DNA of 64,000 bases from Bicyclus anynana (Eukaryota > Arthropoda > Insecta > Lepidoptera > Nymphalidae). Below the pieces are notes generated by a model that worked only from the letters and a program-made list of their open reading frames with translations, made no database searches and was not told where the DNA came from. Shown in pieces: positions 9,386-18,895 of this stretch; the first letter of the stretch is position 1; the number at the start of each line of letters is the position of its first letter. The stretch lies in the NCBI RefSeq assembly GCF_947172395.1, contig NC_069088.1:761501-825500 (forward strand), written 5' to 3'. The position numbers were made by a program, and so were the translations under genes.

Positions 9386-9591
9386 TTTTTTTTTATTTTT
9401 TTTTTATTCCTAACAAGTTAGCTTGACTACAATCTTACTTGATGGTAAGTGATGATGCAATCTAAGATGGAAGCCGGCTAACTTGTTAGAAGAGAAAAAG
9501 AAAATCCACACCTTTTGGTTTAGAAAACTAAATCGCTTGGCGGTACGTCTTTGCCGGTAACTAGCCACGGCCGAAGCCTTCCACCAGCCAG
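9386..9591 (-). mobile_element. tRNA-derived SINE, 3' half (interrupted by a LINE)
   Basis: A T-run is followed by CTAACAAGTTAGCTTGAC, GATGATGCAATCTAAGATGG, CGCTTGGCGGTACGTC and CTAGCCACGGCCGAAGCC, the reverse of the common SINE body. It breaks at AGCCAG (9586-9591), and the SINE resumes at AGCCAG (10683), so the LINE between was inserted into this copy. Confidence 0.8.
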
Positions 9592-10682
9592 CCTTCCTGA
9601 GTGACCGATCTTTTCGAGTTGTCGTGGACGGCATCTCATCTGATCAAATGGCTATTAATGCCAGTGTCCCTCAGGGATCAGTTCTCTCTGCTACACTTTT
9701 CCTGCTGCATATAAATGATCTGCTTAAACCCGGTATATTTGGGTATGCAGATGATAGCACTGTAACAGAGAGATATATGTCCAGTCCCCGTGCTAGTGGG
9801 GTTGAGATCCATGAGCAACGAGAGGCTTTGGTGCAACGCATTAATTTAACCTTAAATGAGGTGTCTGAATGGGGAGATGCCAATTTGGTTAAGTTTAATG
9901 CGGAAAAAACTCAGGCATGTTTGTTCACTGCCAAAAGGAGTCCCTTCCATCTGACTCCTACTTTCCGGGATATGTCTGTAGGAATATCTGATAGTTTAGA
10001 GCTTCTTGGCGTAACCATATCGTCCAAACTCAACTTCGGGCAGTTCATTGAATCTAAGGCAAAAACTGCAGGCAAAAAACTTGGCATCCTTAATAAAGTG
10101 AAGCGGTACTTCACACCTGAGCAGCTTCTGTCCTTATATCAAGCTCAAGTTCGGTCATGTATGGAGTACTGCTCCCACTTGTGGGATGGTTCCGCCAAAT
10201 ACCAGCTTGCTGCTTTGGATTCAGTGGATAAACGCGCCAGAAGGCTCATTGGCAATGAGGCATTATCAAGCTCTAAACTTCAAAGCTTAGAGCATCGCCG
10301 AAAGGTTGCCTGTCTATCAGTGTTCTACAAGATATATTTCGGGGAGTGCGCTCAGGAACTATTTGATCTTGTGCCACCTTCGCCGTTCTACCACAGGACT
10401 GCTAGGCATCGCAGAGATCTACACCGTTACGTCATCAATATTCCTCGGACCCGTACTAAGCGGTTTAGTTCCTCGTTTCTTATACGCACTGCAAAGATGT
10501 GGAATGCTCTTCCAGCTTCCGTTTTCCCCACCTCCTACAACATGGGTACCTTCAAGTCAAGAGTGAATAGGCATCTTCTAGGCAAGCGCGTTCCACCATA
10601 GGCTGCATCACTGCTTACCATCAGGCGTGATTGCAGCTAAGCGCTTGCTTATACAAAATAAAAAAAAAAAAAGAAAAAAAAA
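9592..10682 (+). mobile_element. CR1-like LINE, 5'-truncated, nested in a SINE
   Basis: The element contains the second half of the reverse transcriptase and the C-terminus, a short 3' UTR and an A-rich tail (10660-10682). AGCCAG flanks it on both sides as a target-site duplication (9586-9591 and 10683-10688). The 3' UTR (GCTGCATCACTGCTTACC, ATCAGGCGTGATTGCAGC, TAAGCGCTTGCTTA) resembles the tails of the tRNA SINEs in this window. Two more 3' fragments of the same kind lie at 18765-18895 and 36540-36735. Confidence 0.85.
9624..10601 (+). CDS. CR1-like LINE ORF2 fragment, reverse transcriptase C-terminal half
   Basis: The frame runs open from the element's 5' break at 9592 (about 11 residues upstream, ending AFLSDRSFRV) to the TAG at 10599-10601. 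There is no genuine start codon. It carries RT motifs ASVPQGSVLSATLFLLHIND (about residues 14-33) and GYADDST (about 40-46; the catalytic Asp pair is present), then the thumb/C-terminal LLGVTISSKLNFGQFI, LYQAQVRSCMEYCSHLWDG and FKSRVNRHLLG segments usual for CR1-type elements. The endonuclease and the first RT motifs are missing, so it cannot transpose on its own. The frame has no internal stops, which suggests a fairly recent insertion. Confidence 0.85.
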   Translation: MDGISSDQMAINASVPQGSVLSATLFLLHINDLLKPGIFGYADDSTVTERYMSSPRASGVEIHEQREALVQRINLTLNEVSEWGDANLVKFNAEKTQACLFTAKRSPFHLTPTFRDMSVGISDSLELLGVTISSKLNFGQFIESKAKTAGKKLGILNKVKRYFTPEQLLSLYQAQVRSCMEYCSHLWDGSAKYQLAALDSVDKRARRLIGNEALSSSKLQSLEHRRKVACLSVFYKIYFGECAQELFDLVPPSPFYHRTARHRRDLHRYVINIPRTRTKRFSSSFLIRTAKMWNALPASVFPTSYNMGTFKSRVNRHLLGKRVPP

Positions 10683-10812
10683 AGCCAGACTTGTTTTAAG
10701 AAAACCTCAATCGGCCCAGCCGGAGATCGAACTTAGGACCTTTGGGAACACGAACATCTCGCGGTGGATTTACAGGTCCACCGCGAGATGTTCAACCACT
10801 GTGCCACGGACA
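10683..10812 (-). mobile_element. tRNA-derived SINE, 5' half, with a hairpin insertion
   Basis: This continues the SINE broken at 9591. Read on the minus strand, GTCCGTGGCACAGTGG (A box) and AAGTTCGATCTCCGGCTGG (B box) are visible. Between them a perfect inverted repeat (10752-10768 and 10777-10793, 17-base arms, 8-base loop) replaces the usual spacer. Confidence 0.75.
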
Positions 10813-12033
10813 CCATCAAAAACTAATAATATAGAGATATCCCACTCCCTAGTTTTTTGGGATATTTTTTGTAGATGCCAAAACACCAGTCTTCAACAAA
10901 GACTAAGTCAAAATATATGTGTTATCAAATTAAATAATAATAATAAACTATCACTATCACTTTGCACTAATTTTACACAAACCGTGTACAAAATAATCGA
11001 ATATGGTGTCTGATATAGGCCGTAATGTACATAAAATACCTAGAGTTTGTTCTAAAAACATTCCATCTCCAGTACAGCAAGTAGGGCACAGAAAGATCTA
11101 GTCCCCGCGTAAACTAAAAAAAAGCGCTAGGGTATTTCGATCCAGCGATTGCGAATTTAAGAGGCGAATTGGTCCAATCTCGTTTCGCTATGCAAGAGCG
11201 AGCAAACTTATTAGCGAGGAATGGGTTATCAGTAACGTTTTCTTTACTTTTTGCAGGTGATCGGCGCTGGATTGATTGCCGGCTCACTCATTTCTCGTCA
11301 TCGTTCTAGTTACTAGCTACTAGCTACTCTACTAGTTACAGTTCGCTAACGTTTTCACATTCCCCAATAGTAGGATTTAGTTCGTTATTTGAGATCTTTT
11401 TATCGCCCCTTTTGCTAAGCTGCCGGATTGATTGGATCGTTGCTGTCAGATTAAATTGTTTAAATATTAATCGATTAAGGTTCGAGTTCACCGACATTTG
11501 TTTAAACATAATCAATTGTTTATATAAGTTAAACGCCGTTTAGTCCTAATTTTCTGTTAACCACAGCCCATATGCCGGTTAAGGACGTAAATCGGGCGTT
11601 TATCTTAACCGAGCGTGCATACCCAGATTATTTTTCGGTTAAGACGTCCTTGACAGATATATTTGCTTTATTTTTGTATTGCTCGCAAGTTTCGCGAAGT
11701 TTACCTCTCAATTACCAAAATGCAAAGTACCCATAAAATTATAAAAGAGTATATTTTTCATCTCAGAAATAATTCATTGTCTCCCATAAATCAATCGCTT
11801 CCTAGCTTTAAGGTCTTATGCCACTGGGTGGTGCCAGCTTCGACGTAGAAACAAAAAAATATAACAAAATGACAAATAATTGTCGATTTGACATGGTGAA
11901 TAATAAATCGGTATAGTCAATACGTATTTTTCTAAATCCTTACTTGTAAATGGTCTGTCATCACAGATGATATTGATTGTGATATTGATGATGATACATC
12001 ATTGAGAGTAGTGCTCGTTAATTTAGCATTTTC
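10813..12033. other. No gene recognised
   Basis: AT-rich sequence. A good acceptor (TTTACTTTTTGCAG) at 11256 opens a 19-codon frame ending in TAG at 11316, but this is too short to call. The 61-residue frame near 11663 has no recognisable content. Confidence 0.3.
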
Positions 12034-12125
12034 AGTTTTCACCCTAAACCCACCAGCCCGCATAGAAACAGCATGGTGGGTCTGAGCTCTCTTCTCTCCT
12101 TATCCCCCTCTTCAATAAGAAGGGG
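12034..12125 (-). repeat. SINE tail fragment, reverse
   Basis: AAACCCACCAGCCCGCATAG, CATGGTGGGTCTGAGCTC and a run of CTTCTCTCC match the reverse of the tail seen at 17620-17705. Confidence 0.45.
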
Positions 12126-12703
12126 GGACCCAGTTTTGTAGATGGCTTTAAAAATAATGATGATTTGTTTGTATGTAGATAGTTAGAATAAAAATAAGGT
12201 GGCTTCTCAATATAACCCTTTAACAAAAACAAAAGATCGTGCATGAGATGAGATGAGATAAGTAAACAGGAACAAAACGCACACATTGTCTCGTTAGGCA
12301 GAAACAGCACAAATATGCGCACGTCTCCGCCAACAATGTTAGAATAATTGATTAACTAAACGCAAAGAGAAATAATCGCGATTCAGCGTTTTACTAACTA
12401 AGGCTCATGTGACACGGAAGACAGCCACGGGTTAAGGGTTGGGTAAAAATATCATCAAGGTATTAAGACATTTTCTTGTACAATGAATTTAATTAATTAG
12501 CAACAATTTAATATATTCTAAAATATATAAGTGTACTTAACGGAGATTTAAAAAAATTTTCATTTTTTTTTTTTCTCTCTTGTTTGTTGGTCTATCGGAG
12601 ATCAGTCTCTAGACCATAATCCGATCAAATGACTTTTTAGTATGTCGTTTCGGGCTCTGCACATCCACTGATGTAGCGTCCCTCCAGGAATGAGTATATA
12701 CTA

Positions 12704-15379
12704 CTATACTATGTTGGCCAGTCGTGTTCGTTTCAGGCGGAATTTGCAGTCCCTGACGTCTAACAATTTGACAGCCAGGTTGTTTTTATGGCGCTCAAGC
12801 CTCTGTTTGTAGGCCTCTAGTGACCTGTCTATTTCCTCCTTAACAGGTGAAATGTTAAGATGGCTGTGTGTTTCTGCAGTCTTGACGAACCATGGTGCAT
12901 TGCATATTACATTCAATACATTGTTTTGGAAGCGCTGAAGTATTTCAATGTTTGAGTGGCTAGCAGAGCCCCAGACTTGAATACCGTAAGTCCATACTGG
13001 TTTTATAACACATTTATATATCAGCAGCTTGTTTTCCAGGCTTAGTGTGGATTTTCTCCCAATCAACCAATACAGTTCTCGAAATTTCATATTGGCCTGA
13101 TCTCGTTTCGCCTTAATGTGATCTCTCCAAGTCAATCTTCTATCCAAATGTACACCTAAATATTTTACGGTTGTTTGGTGGGGTAAGGTAATCTCGTCTA
13201 GTTTCACAGCAGGACAATCTCCCCTTCTTAACGTAAATGTTATGTGGCTTGATTTAGTTGCACTAGCGTTGATTCTCCATTTTTTGAGCCAGGAACAAGT
13301 TTTATTTAGGTGTTCTTGTAGATTTAGAGAAGCTATGTTGGGCTCTACATTGCGTGAGAGCAGAGCAGTATCATCTGCATAAGTCGCTGTTATCACACTT
13401 TGGGACAAAGGCATGTCAGCTGTATAGATAGTATATAGGACGGGGCCCAGCACCGACCCCTGTGGTACTCCAGCTTCGATTTTGTAGAAATTAGACAATT
13501 GGTCATTACATTTGACTTGGAATATGCGTTCGGAGAGATATGATTTTATGAGCATATATGCTGTGTTTGGCATGCACTGTTTTACTTTATAAATAAGGAA
13601 TTTATGCCAGACACGATCAAAAGCCTGTTGGATGTCTAGAAAAGCAGCTGAACAGTATTCTTTTCGTTCTAGTGTCTGACGAATAGTGTGTGCCACTCTG
13701 TGAATCTGCTCTGTTGTTCCATGATGGGCCCGGAAGCCAAACTGGTGATCTGGTAATACTTTTTGGTCTTCTAAGACAGGTTCTAATCGTTTAAGGAATA
13801 GTTTCTCAAACAGTTTTGTTAGTACTGGGAGAAGACTTATTGGTCTGTATGAAGACACATTTGTAGGAGACTTTCCTGGCTTGGCTATCATATTTATTAT
13901 GGAGACTTTCCAGAGTGACGGGAAATGTTGTGTTCTCAATATTGCATTGAACAATACTGTTAGTAGTATGACTCCTTTTTTTGGCAACTGTTTTAAGACT
14001 TCAGCTGTGATGAGGTCATAGCCGGGTGCTTTCTTTAGTTTTAGCTGGTTTATTTCTTTAAGAATTTCTTTTGGGTTAACTGGTCTCATTGGAATCGATA
14101 ATTGCTGGTCACTCTCAGTAACTTTGTTAATTTCATCTTCTGTTTCTGAAGGATCGGGATCGTTTGGTTTAAATACCTCCTGCAGGAATTGAGCAAATAG
14201 CTCGGCTTTTTCTGTAGGGGTTCTAGCCCAGTTACCATCAGATTTTTTAAGAGGTGGCACATAATCTGTTGACTTTTTGAGAGGTTTGGTCATTTTATAA
14301 AGAGAGTAGTCTTCTGATTTATAAGGAGAAAGTGTCTGTAGTTGATCTTGTAGGGTCATATTTTCATTTTCATCCATCATAACTTTAATTTCTTTTTTCG
14401 CCTTGTTGAGTAACCGCTTATCATGACTGCTCCTGCTTGCGTGCCATCGTCTCCTAAGGCTCTTCTTGTCAGCTATTTTTTGCCGGATTTCTGCAGGGTA
14501 ATACAGGCTCTGAGGTGTAGATTCTAGGTATGGAGTAGACAACCACGCCGCCTCTTGTATTAGGTTAGTAGCGTATAAAACTGCGTCATCGATCTCTTTT
14601 GCTGTTTTTAATGAAATTCGTAAGTTAACCTTGTCGTCTATGTAGTCTCGGAAGGCTTCCCAGTCTGTTTTCTTATTATAAAGGGTCTCGCGTGGTTCCT
14701 TCAGGATAACTGTAGTGCTCAAGGTACATATGACTGGAGTGTGATCAGAAGATCCATCTAGACAGGTTTTGATTTTTGTGTATAAACCAGACATTCCCTT
14801 AGTGATAAAGAAGTCAATAAGATCTGGAGTTTTAGTACGATCACTTGGCCAGTGAGTTGGTTCGCCACCTGACAGTACATTGAGGTGGTTTCTTTCAACT
14901 GCCTTTCTTAGTTCTCGTCCTCTAGTAGTGACCAGTCTTGAGCCCCATAAGGTATTCTTGGCGTTCCAGTCACCACCTGCAATATATTTACTACCAAGTG
15001 TTTGAAAGAACTCAACATACATTTCTTCAGAAATCTTATGTTTGGGAGGACAATACACGGCTGCAACATTTAGGGTTCCTTGCCAGTAGTCTATAGATAC
15101 TATGGAGGCCTGTAGGAATTCATGTTTAAAGTTACGAAGAACATGTTGTTTTATATTTTCTCTAATTACTACTGCAGCTCCAGCATGTGATGTTCCATCT
15201 GGATGGTTAGTGAAATATATATTGTATCCCTTTAATTTAACTGTTCTTTCATCAGTCATATGTGTTTCAGTCAGTAAGAGAATGTCTATTTTATTTAAGT
15301 TGATAAAGATTTCTACTTCATGTTTGTTTGGTGATAGACCATTTATATTCCATGTAGCAATCTTTAAGGATTTCTCTGG
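12704..15379 (-). CDS. Jockey LINE ORF2: endonuclease and reverse transcriptase
   Basis: The protein nicks target DNA and copies the element RNA there. The first ATG is at 15259 (851 residues), but the frame is open to 15379. The extra 40 codons include KIATWNINGL and DILLLTETH, the N-terminal motifs of the exonuclease/endonuclease/phosphatase fold, so translation must start upstream of that ATG. Counting from the ATG: GGDWNAKN at about 95 and SDHTP at about 171 complete the endonuclease; RT motifs follow at SYRPISLLP (470-478), FLDIQQAFD (540-548), GVPQGSVLGP (597-606) and TYADDTALLS (626-635). The C-terminal region has the YLGVHLDRRLTW, WTYGIQVWG and ILQRFQNNVLN segments typical of Jockey. 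The frame ends in TAG at 12704-12706. It overlaps the end of ORF1 in the -1 frame. Catalytic residues are all present. Confidence 0.93.
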   Translation of the reverse strand, partial: PEKSLKIATWNINGLSPNKHEVEIFINLNKIDILLLTETHMTDERTVKLKGYNIYFTNHPDGTSHAGAAVVIRENIKQHVLRNFKHEFLQASIVSIDYWQGTLNVAAVYCPPKHKISEEMYVEFFQTLGSKYIAGGDWNAKNTLWGSRLVTTRGRELRKAVERNHLNVLSGGEPTHWPSDRTKTPDLIDFFITKGMSGLYTKIKTCLDGSSDHTPVICTLSTTVILKEPRETLYNKKTDWEAFRDYIDDKVNLRISLKTAKEIDDAVLYATNLIQEAAWLSTPYLESTPQSLYYPAEIRQKIADKKSLRRRWHASRSSHDKRLLNKAKKEIKVMMDENENMTLQDQLQTLSPYKSEDYSLYKMTKPLKKSTDYVPPLKKSDGNWARTPTEKAELFAQFLQEVFKPNDPDPSETEDEINKVTESDQQLSIPMRPVNPKEILKEINQLKLKKAPGYDLITAEVLKQLPKKGVILLTVLFNAILRTQHFPSLWKVSIINMIAKPGKSPTNVSSYRPISLLPVLTKLFEKLFLKRLEPVLEDQKVLPDHQFGFRAHHGTTEQIHRVAHTIRQTLERKEYCSAAFLDIQQAFDRVWHKFLIYKVKQCMPNTAYMLIKSYLSERIFQVKCNDQLSNFYKIEAGVPQGSVLGPVLYTIYTADMPLSQSVITATYADDTALLSRNVEPNIASLNLQEHLNKTCSWLKKWRINASATKSSHITFTLRRGDCPAVKLDEITLPHQTTVKYLGVHLDRRLTWRDHIKAKRDQANMKFRELYWLIGRKSTLSLENKLLIYKCVIKPVWTYGIQVWGSASHSNIEILQRFQNNVLNVICNAPWFVKTAETHSHLNISPVKEEIDRSLEAYKQRLERHKNNLAVKLLDVRDCKFRLKRTRLANIV

Positions 15380-16455
15380 TTACATTGGGCTATTAATGTC
15401 GTTAGGAGTCCCATTAAGGTACCTAGTTGTTGGATGAGGATATCAATCTTCTCTGATTGTTTTAAGATTACTTGTTCTAACAAGTTAGTTGGCTGAGCTT
15501 GGGTGCTCTGTTTCGATTTATCCCAATAACCAATTTTTTCAGGATCTGGTATGTGGGATTGTTGTTGTTGTGTGTTTTCTTTCTTACTAGATGGGCCTTG
15601 TTTAGAAAGTGAACTTCTGGTATTCAGTGGAGGAAAGTCATCAAGGTTAAAAGGCATTTGAGGCTTTTGAGTGTGTGTACTTGTTTTCTTATTTTGATTG
15701 TGGTTCGAGTCTACTTTTTTGACTCCCATAATTTTTCTTGCTCGTATTTCTTTGTATACCTGACAACCTTTATAATTTGCAGGGTGATTTCCGAGACATA
15801 GGGTGCAAGTAGCTGGAGAGTTTCTGTCTTTTTTAGGACAGTCTGTGGTTCGATGCCCTTGTGCACATTTGACACATCGAAACGGACGCATACAATTATT
15901 TTTTGTGTGCCCATATTGTTGACATCTAGTACATTGTGGGATGTCATATGTTTTCTTTGGATCCTCAATCTTGACTCTTGTGTTGTATATGAATTCAATG
16001 TCTTTTACCTTGATGTTGTTAGGAGCAGGTTCTAGGTTCACGAAAAACATGTTCAATGGCATCTTATTTTTTCTGGATCTCGCACATATTACTTCACCTC
16101 TGACTGTGTTACCAGATTTCTCCATTGCTTCTTTAATTGCTTCCACTGGTGTTGTGTGGTGTAGATTTTTAACCACTATTCTATAGCATTTATTCTGCTT
16201 TTGAGTGAATGTATGGCCTATGAGTCCATTTTTACGCATCAGTTCAATAATGTTTTTGTACACCTCAGTACTTTCTGTTAGTTTGGATACATCATCTATT
16301 CCATAGAGAACTATAGGTGGAGGTTTGATAACCTTTTTTGGATGTTCTATCATTGGTTCATCAGTCAAGTCTATAGGCAGTCCATTAAAACTGTTGGACG
16401 TATTGATTTTTCCATCTTCGGTTATTATGGTTGGTGGACTATTAACTTTTTTTCG
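15364..16455 (-). CDS. Jockey LINE ORF1: Gag-like nucleic-acid-binding protein (5'-truncated)
   Basis: This protein packages element RNA into a ribonucleoprotein. From the TTG at 16368 it has 334 residues, but the frame continues upstream without a stop or ATG to about 16455, where the element is truncated, so the true N-terminus is missing. An RRM-like/PRE_C2HC domain lies at about residues 60-140 (numbered from 16368). Three zinc knuckles follow: CTRCQQYGHTKNNC (146-159, C-x2-C-x4-H-x4-C), CVKCAQGHRTTDC (165-177) and CTLCLGNHPANYKGC (188-202). The C-terminus is polar with glutamine runs. The stop (15364-15366) lies inside the ORF2 open frame. Confidence 0.9.
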   Translation of the reverse strand, partial: RKKVNSPPTIITEDGKINTSNSFNGLPIDLTDEPMIEHPKKVIKPPPIVLYGIDDVSKLTESTEVYKNIIELMRKNGLIGHTFTQKQNKCYRIVVKNLHHTTPVEAIKEAMEKSGNTVRGEVICARSRKNKMPLNMFFVNLEPAPNNIKVKDIEFIYNTRVKIEDPKKTYDIPQCTRCQQYGHTKNNCMRPFRCVKCAQGHRTTDCPKKDRNSPATCTLCLGNHPANYKGCQVYKEIRARKIMGVKKVDSNHNQNKKTSTHTQKPQMPFNLDDFPPLNTRSSLSKQGPSSKKENTQQQQSHIPDPEKIGYWDKSKQSTQAQPTNLLEQVILKQSEKIDILIQQLGTLMGLLTTLIAQCNQRNP

Positions 16456-16469
16456 TTTTATATTAAAAA

Positions 16470-17384
16470 AAATATGAATTTATAAAGTTTTAGAAAAATA
16501 TTGTTTTCATTCTTTTTACCCGACTCCATCAGTAATTTAGTCAGATCGAATGTAAGATTTATAGGTATTCAAAAAATAAATTCCACGTAGATAGAATAAA
16601 ATTCAGTTAATCAATAATACAATTAAAAAGTCATTTAATTACATTTTCAGTTGTAAAAACAAAGTATTTTTTTATTATGGAATTTTATGCTAAAATTTCA
16701 GATTTTTGCGTTGGTGAATGAATTAATATGTTCAGCAACAAAAAATAAGAAATGGTAAAGTTATGACGGGACGGGTAGCAGCAGACAGTAATTGTACCAT
16801 TATTTAGAGGTAGAGGAAACAGCTCGAGCAGGTCCCAGGACTTGTGACCTTGGGTGTAGGGTTAAGGGATTTCTTTAGAATGCATAAACACTCGCCTTCC
16901 TTTATAATTTTATATTTTATATATTATTCCGCCTTATATTTTTTTTTATAAATTTTAAAATTTAGCAATTTTAGGACGAAATTATTTATATTAAAGAAAT
17001 ATTCGTATAATTTGTCTCACGCGTGTGCCTGCCCTAAGTCCCTGCCGTGCCAGGAAAAATGATTTATAAAACCCGCTAAGCTGTTCCCTCTCTTTTTCGC
17101 TTTCATTTCTTCTATATTTCCATCCTTCTCAATTCGAGTCCAATTTCACAGGCCGGTGGGTGCTTCTATAGGACCTCCGTAATGCTCCTATTGATTAAGA
17201 TGCCTGAATATTCATTCAATTACATGGCAGCGGGTTTGTGATGAATTCTTGTTCATACTTGTGTTTAAAGAGTTTCCAACATGTGTTGATCTAACTGGTA
17301 ATAATTTATGTTTCGTATGTCTTGAAATATAACTACGGTAAGCTTTCAACTGGCTCCTCTGTCGCATGGCTATGTCCATGTGGC
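16470..17384. other. No gene recognised
   Basis: AT-rich sequence flanking the 5' side of the Jockey element. I see no repeats or frames I can name. Confidence 0.3.
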
Positions 17385-17705
17385 CCGGCCTAAGTGGCTT
17401 CGGATCATGAGGTCCTTGGTTTGAGTCCTGGATCGAGCTATGAAGCACTGAGCTTTTCTTTCTTCCTAGAAATTTTGAGTGGAAATTTTCAGCCCGGAGT
17501 TGTTGGGGAAGTTGGTGTTACATACTCGTGAGAGGGTTAAACAGACGCGTCGGCTCCTGTCATTATCGTTAGCATTTGATAGTGATCGTTAAATAATTAA
17601 AACATAATTAAGCCTAAGCCCGTCAACGCGCATTAGAGCAGAATGGTGGGTCTAAGCCCCATATCTCCTTTTTTCATACGAAGGGAGCCTAGCCCTTTAT
17701 TGGGC
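17385..17705 (+). mobile_element. tRNA-derived SINE, third family
   Basis: A head with GGTTTGAGTCCTGGATCGAG (B-box-like) is followed by GAGCTTTTCTTTCTTCCTAG, AAATTTTGAGTGG, CAGCCCGGAGTTG, a middle with GTCGGCTCCTGTCATTATC, and a tail CAACGCGCATTAGAGC..TGGTGGGTCTAAGC..CGAAGGGAGCCTAGCCC. Related pieces occur at 33445-33660 and, reversed, at 49965-50110. Confidence 0.65.
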
Positions 17706-18189
17706 CGTTAAAACTTTCAAAATACAAAATTGACATGATTATAAGCAACGACATTATATTATACTGTAGGTAGATTGTACGTCATTGATTAGAAGAGTAT
17801 TCATTTTAAGATTAACAATTTGCATGGCAAACCAAATGTGGGCTTATGCTGTTACGTTTCTTGAGAAGAAAGCAACTTTTGAGCAACTATTTCAGTTTAA
17901 AATTGTAATCGTGCCGATTGTTAGAAATCCTCCACACGGCGAAGGCGCAGTGCAATCTCGCGGGCGGGTTAATGAAAACTGTCAATAAATTATATTTTCG
18001 CGGAGGCTGCGTGGGAAAAAGAATTTCCTCCACTATCGTTGGACCGGATATTGGCGCTGCCGTCATTTCCGCCCTCCGCTGACGTGCGGGCACAAATGTT
18101 ATGCAGGCTTATATATAGCAAGCCTAGCCATTACCTATTGGTACGAACGACTTTTCATTGATTTTCATTTGTAATCGAAGGGTAAAGTA
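17706..18189. other. No gene recognised; GC-rich patch at 17920-18080
   Basis: The patch has CTCGCGGGCGGG and GACGTGCGGGC but no convincing coding frame. It could be regulatory or unique intergenic sequence. Confidence 0.25.
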
Positions 18190-18510
18190 ATTACGTTACC
18201 AACCCATATACGGCTCACTGCTGAGCTCGAGTCTCCTCTCAGAATGAGAGGGGTTAGGCCAATAGTCCACCACGCTGGCCCAATGCGGATTGGCAGACTT
18301 CACACACACAGAGAATTAAGAAATTTTCTGGTATGCAGGTTTCCTCACGATGTTTTCCTTCACCGTTTGAGACACGTGACATTTAATTTCTTAAAATGCA
18401 CACAACTGAAAAGTTGGAGGTGCATGCCCCGTACCGGATTCGAACCCACACCCTCCGGAATCGGAGGTAGAGGTCATATCCACTGGGCTATCACGACTCA
18501 TGGTAAAGTA
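18190..18510 (-). mobile_element. tRNA-derived SINE, reverse, near full length (ATGATG-tailed family)
   Basis: The reverse strand has a tRNA-like head (GATAGCCCAGTGGATATGACC; B box GGGTTCGAATCCGG) and a body with AAACGGTGAAGGAAAACATCG and CCAATCCGCATTGGGCC. It is the same family as 29065-29395. Confidence 0.8.
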
Positions 18511-18764
18511 ATAAATGTATATAATATAATAGAAGTCATCTCGTATCCCACCACATTACTTACCTAACTCTACTGAAGATAGAAAAGAAATCTGTCAATG
18601 CTTAGTTACAGAAGGAGTTGCTCTGTTACAGTATGTTAGGTAATGGTTTTTCACTTATTGCTTACGGTCTGCTGTTTTCATAAACTAATACTATAAAAAA
18701 CAAACTACAAAAAAACAATCTCTCCAAATTCTCTACCGAAGTAATCTCTGTATTTTCCGAAATG

Positions 18765-18895
18765 TACAACCTAAGTATCCATAAGATACGAGTGAATAGC
18801 CATGTTCTAGGCTAGCGTGATTCACCTAAGGCCTAAACTACGAATTCACTTACCATCAGGTGAGATTGTGGTCAAGCGCGAGCTTATGTAAAAAT
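18765..18895 (+). mobile_element. CR1-like LINE 3' end fragment
   Basis: The frame ATACGAGTGAATAGCCATG..CTAGGC encodes IRVNSHVLG, matching the RVNRHLLG terminus at 10566-10598, and the tail CTTACCATCAGGTGAGATTG follows. Only the last residues and the 3' UTR remain. Confidence 0.6.

Larger units (their letters stand above)
12561..16455 (-). mobile_element. Jockey-type LINE, nearly complete (5' end missing)
   Basis: About 3.9 kb. It holds an ORF1 that is open to the upstream edge with no ATG, a complete ORF2, a 3' UTR of about 130 nt and a short A-tail (T-run at 12562-12573 on the plus strand). The 5' edge is near 16455, judged from where ORF1-like sequence stops. AT-rich stretches flanking both ends (ATTTAAAAAAATTTT near 12545 and a similar run near 16465) may be a target-site duplication but are too simple to be sure. 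Both ORFs lack internal stops. Confidence 0.85.

Noticed and set aside
11257..11316. Possible terminal exon (VIGAGLIAGSLISRHRSSY then stop) after a strong acceptor
   Set aside because: Nineteen codons with no partner exon in phase nearby; chance acceptors of this quality are common in AT-rich DNA.
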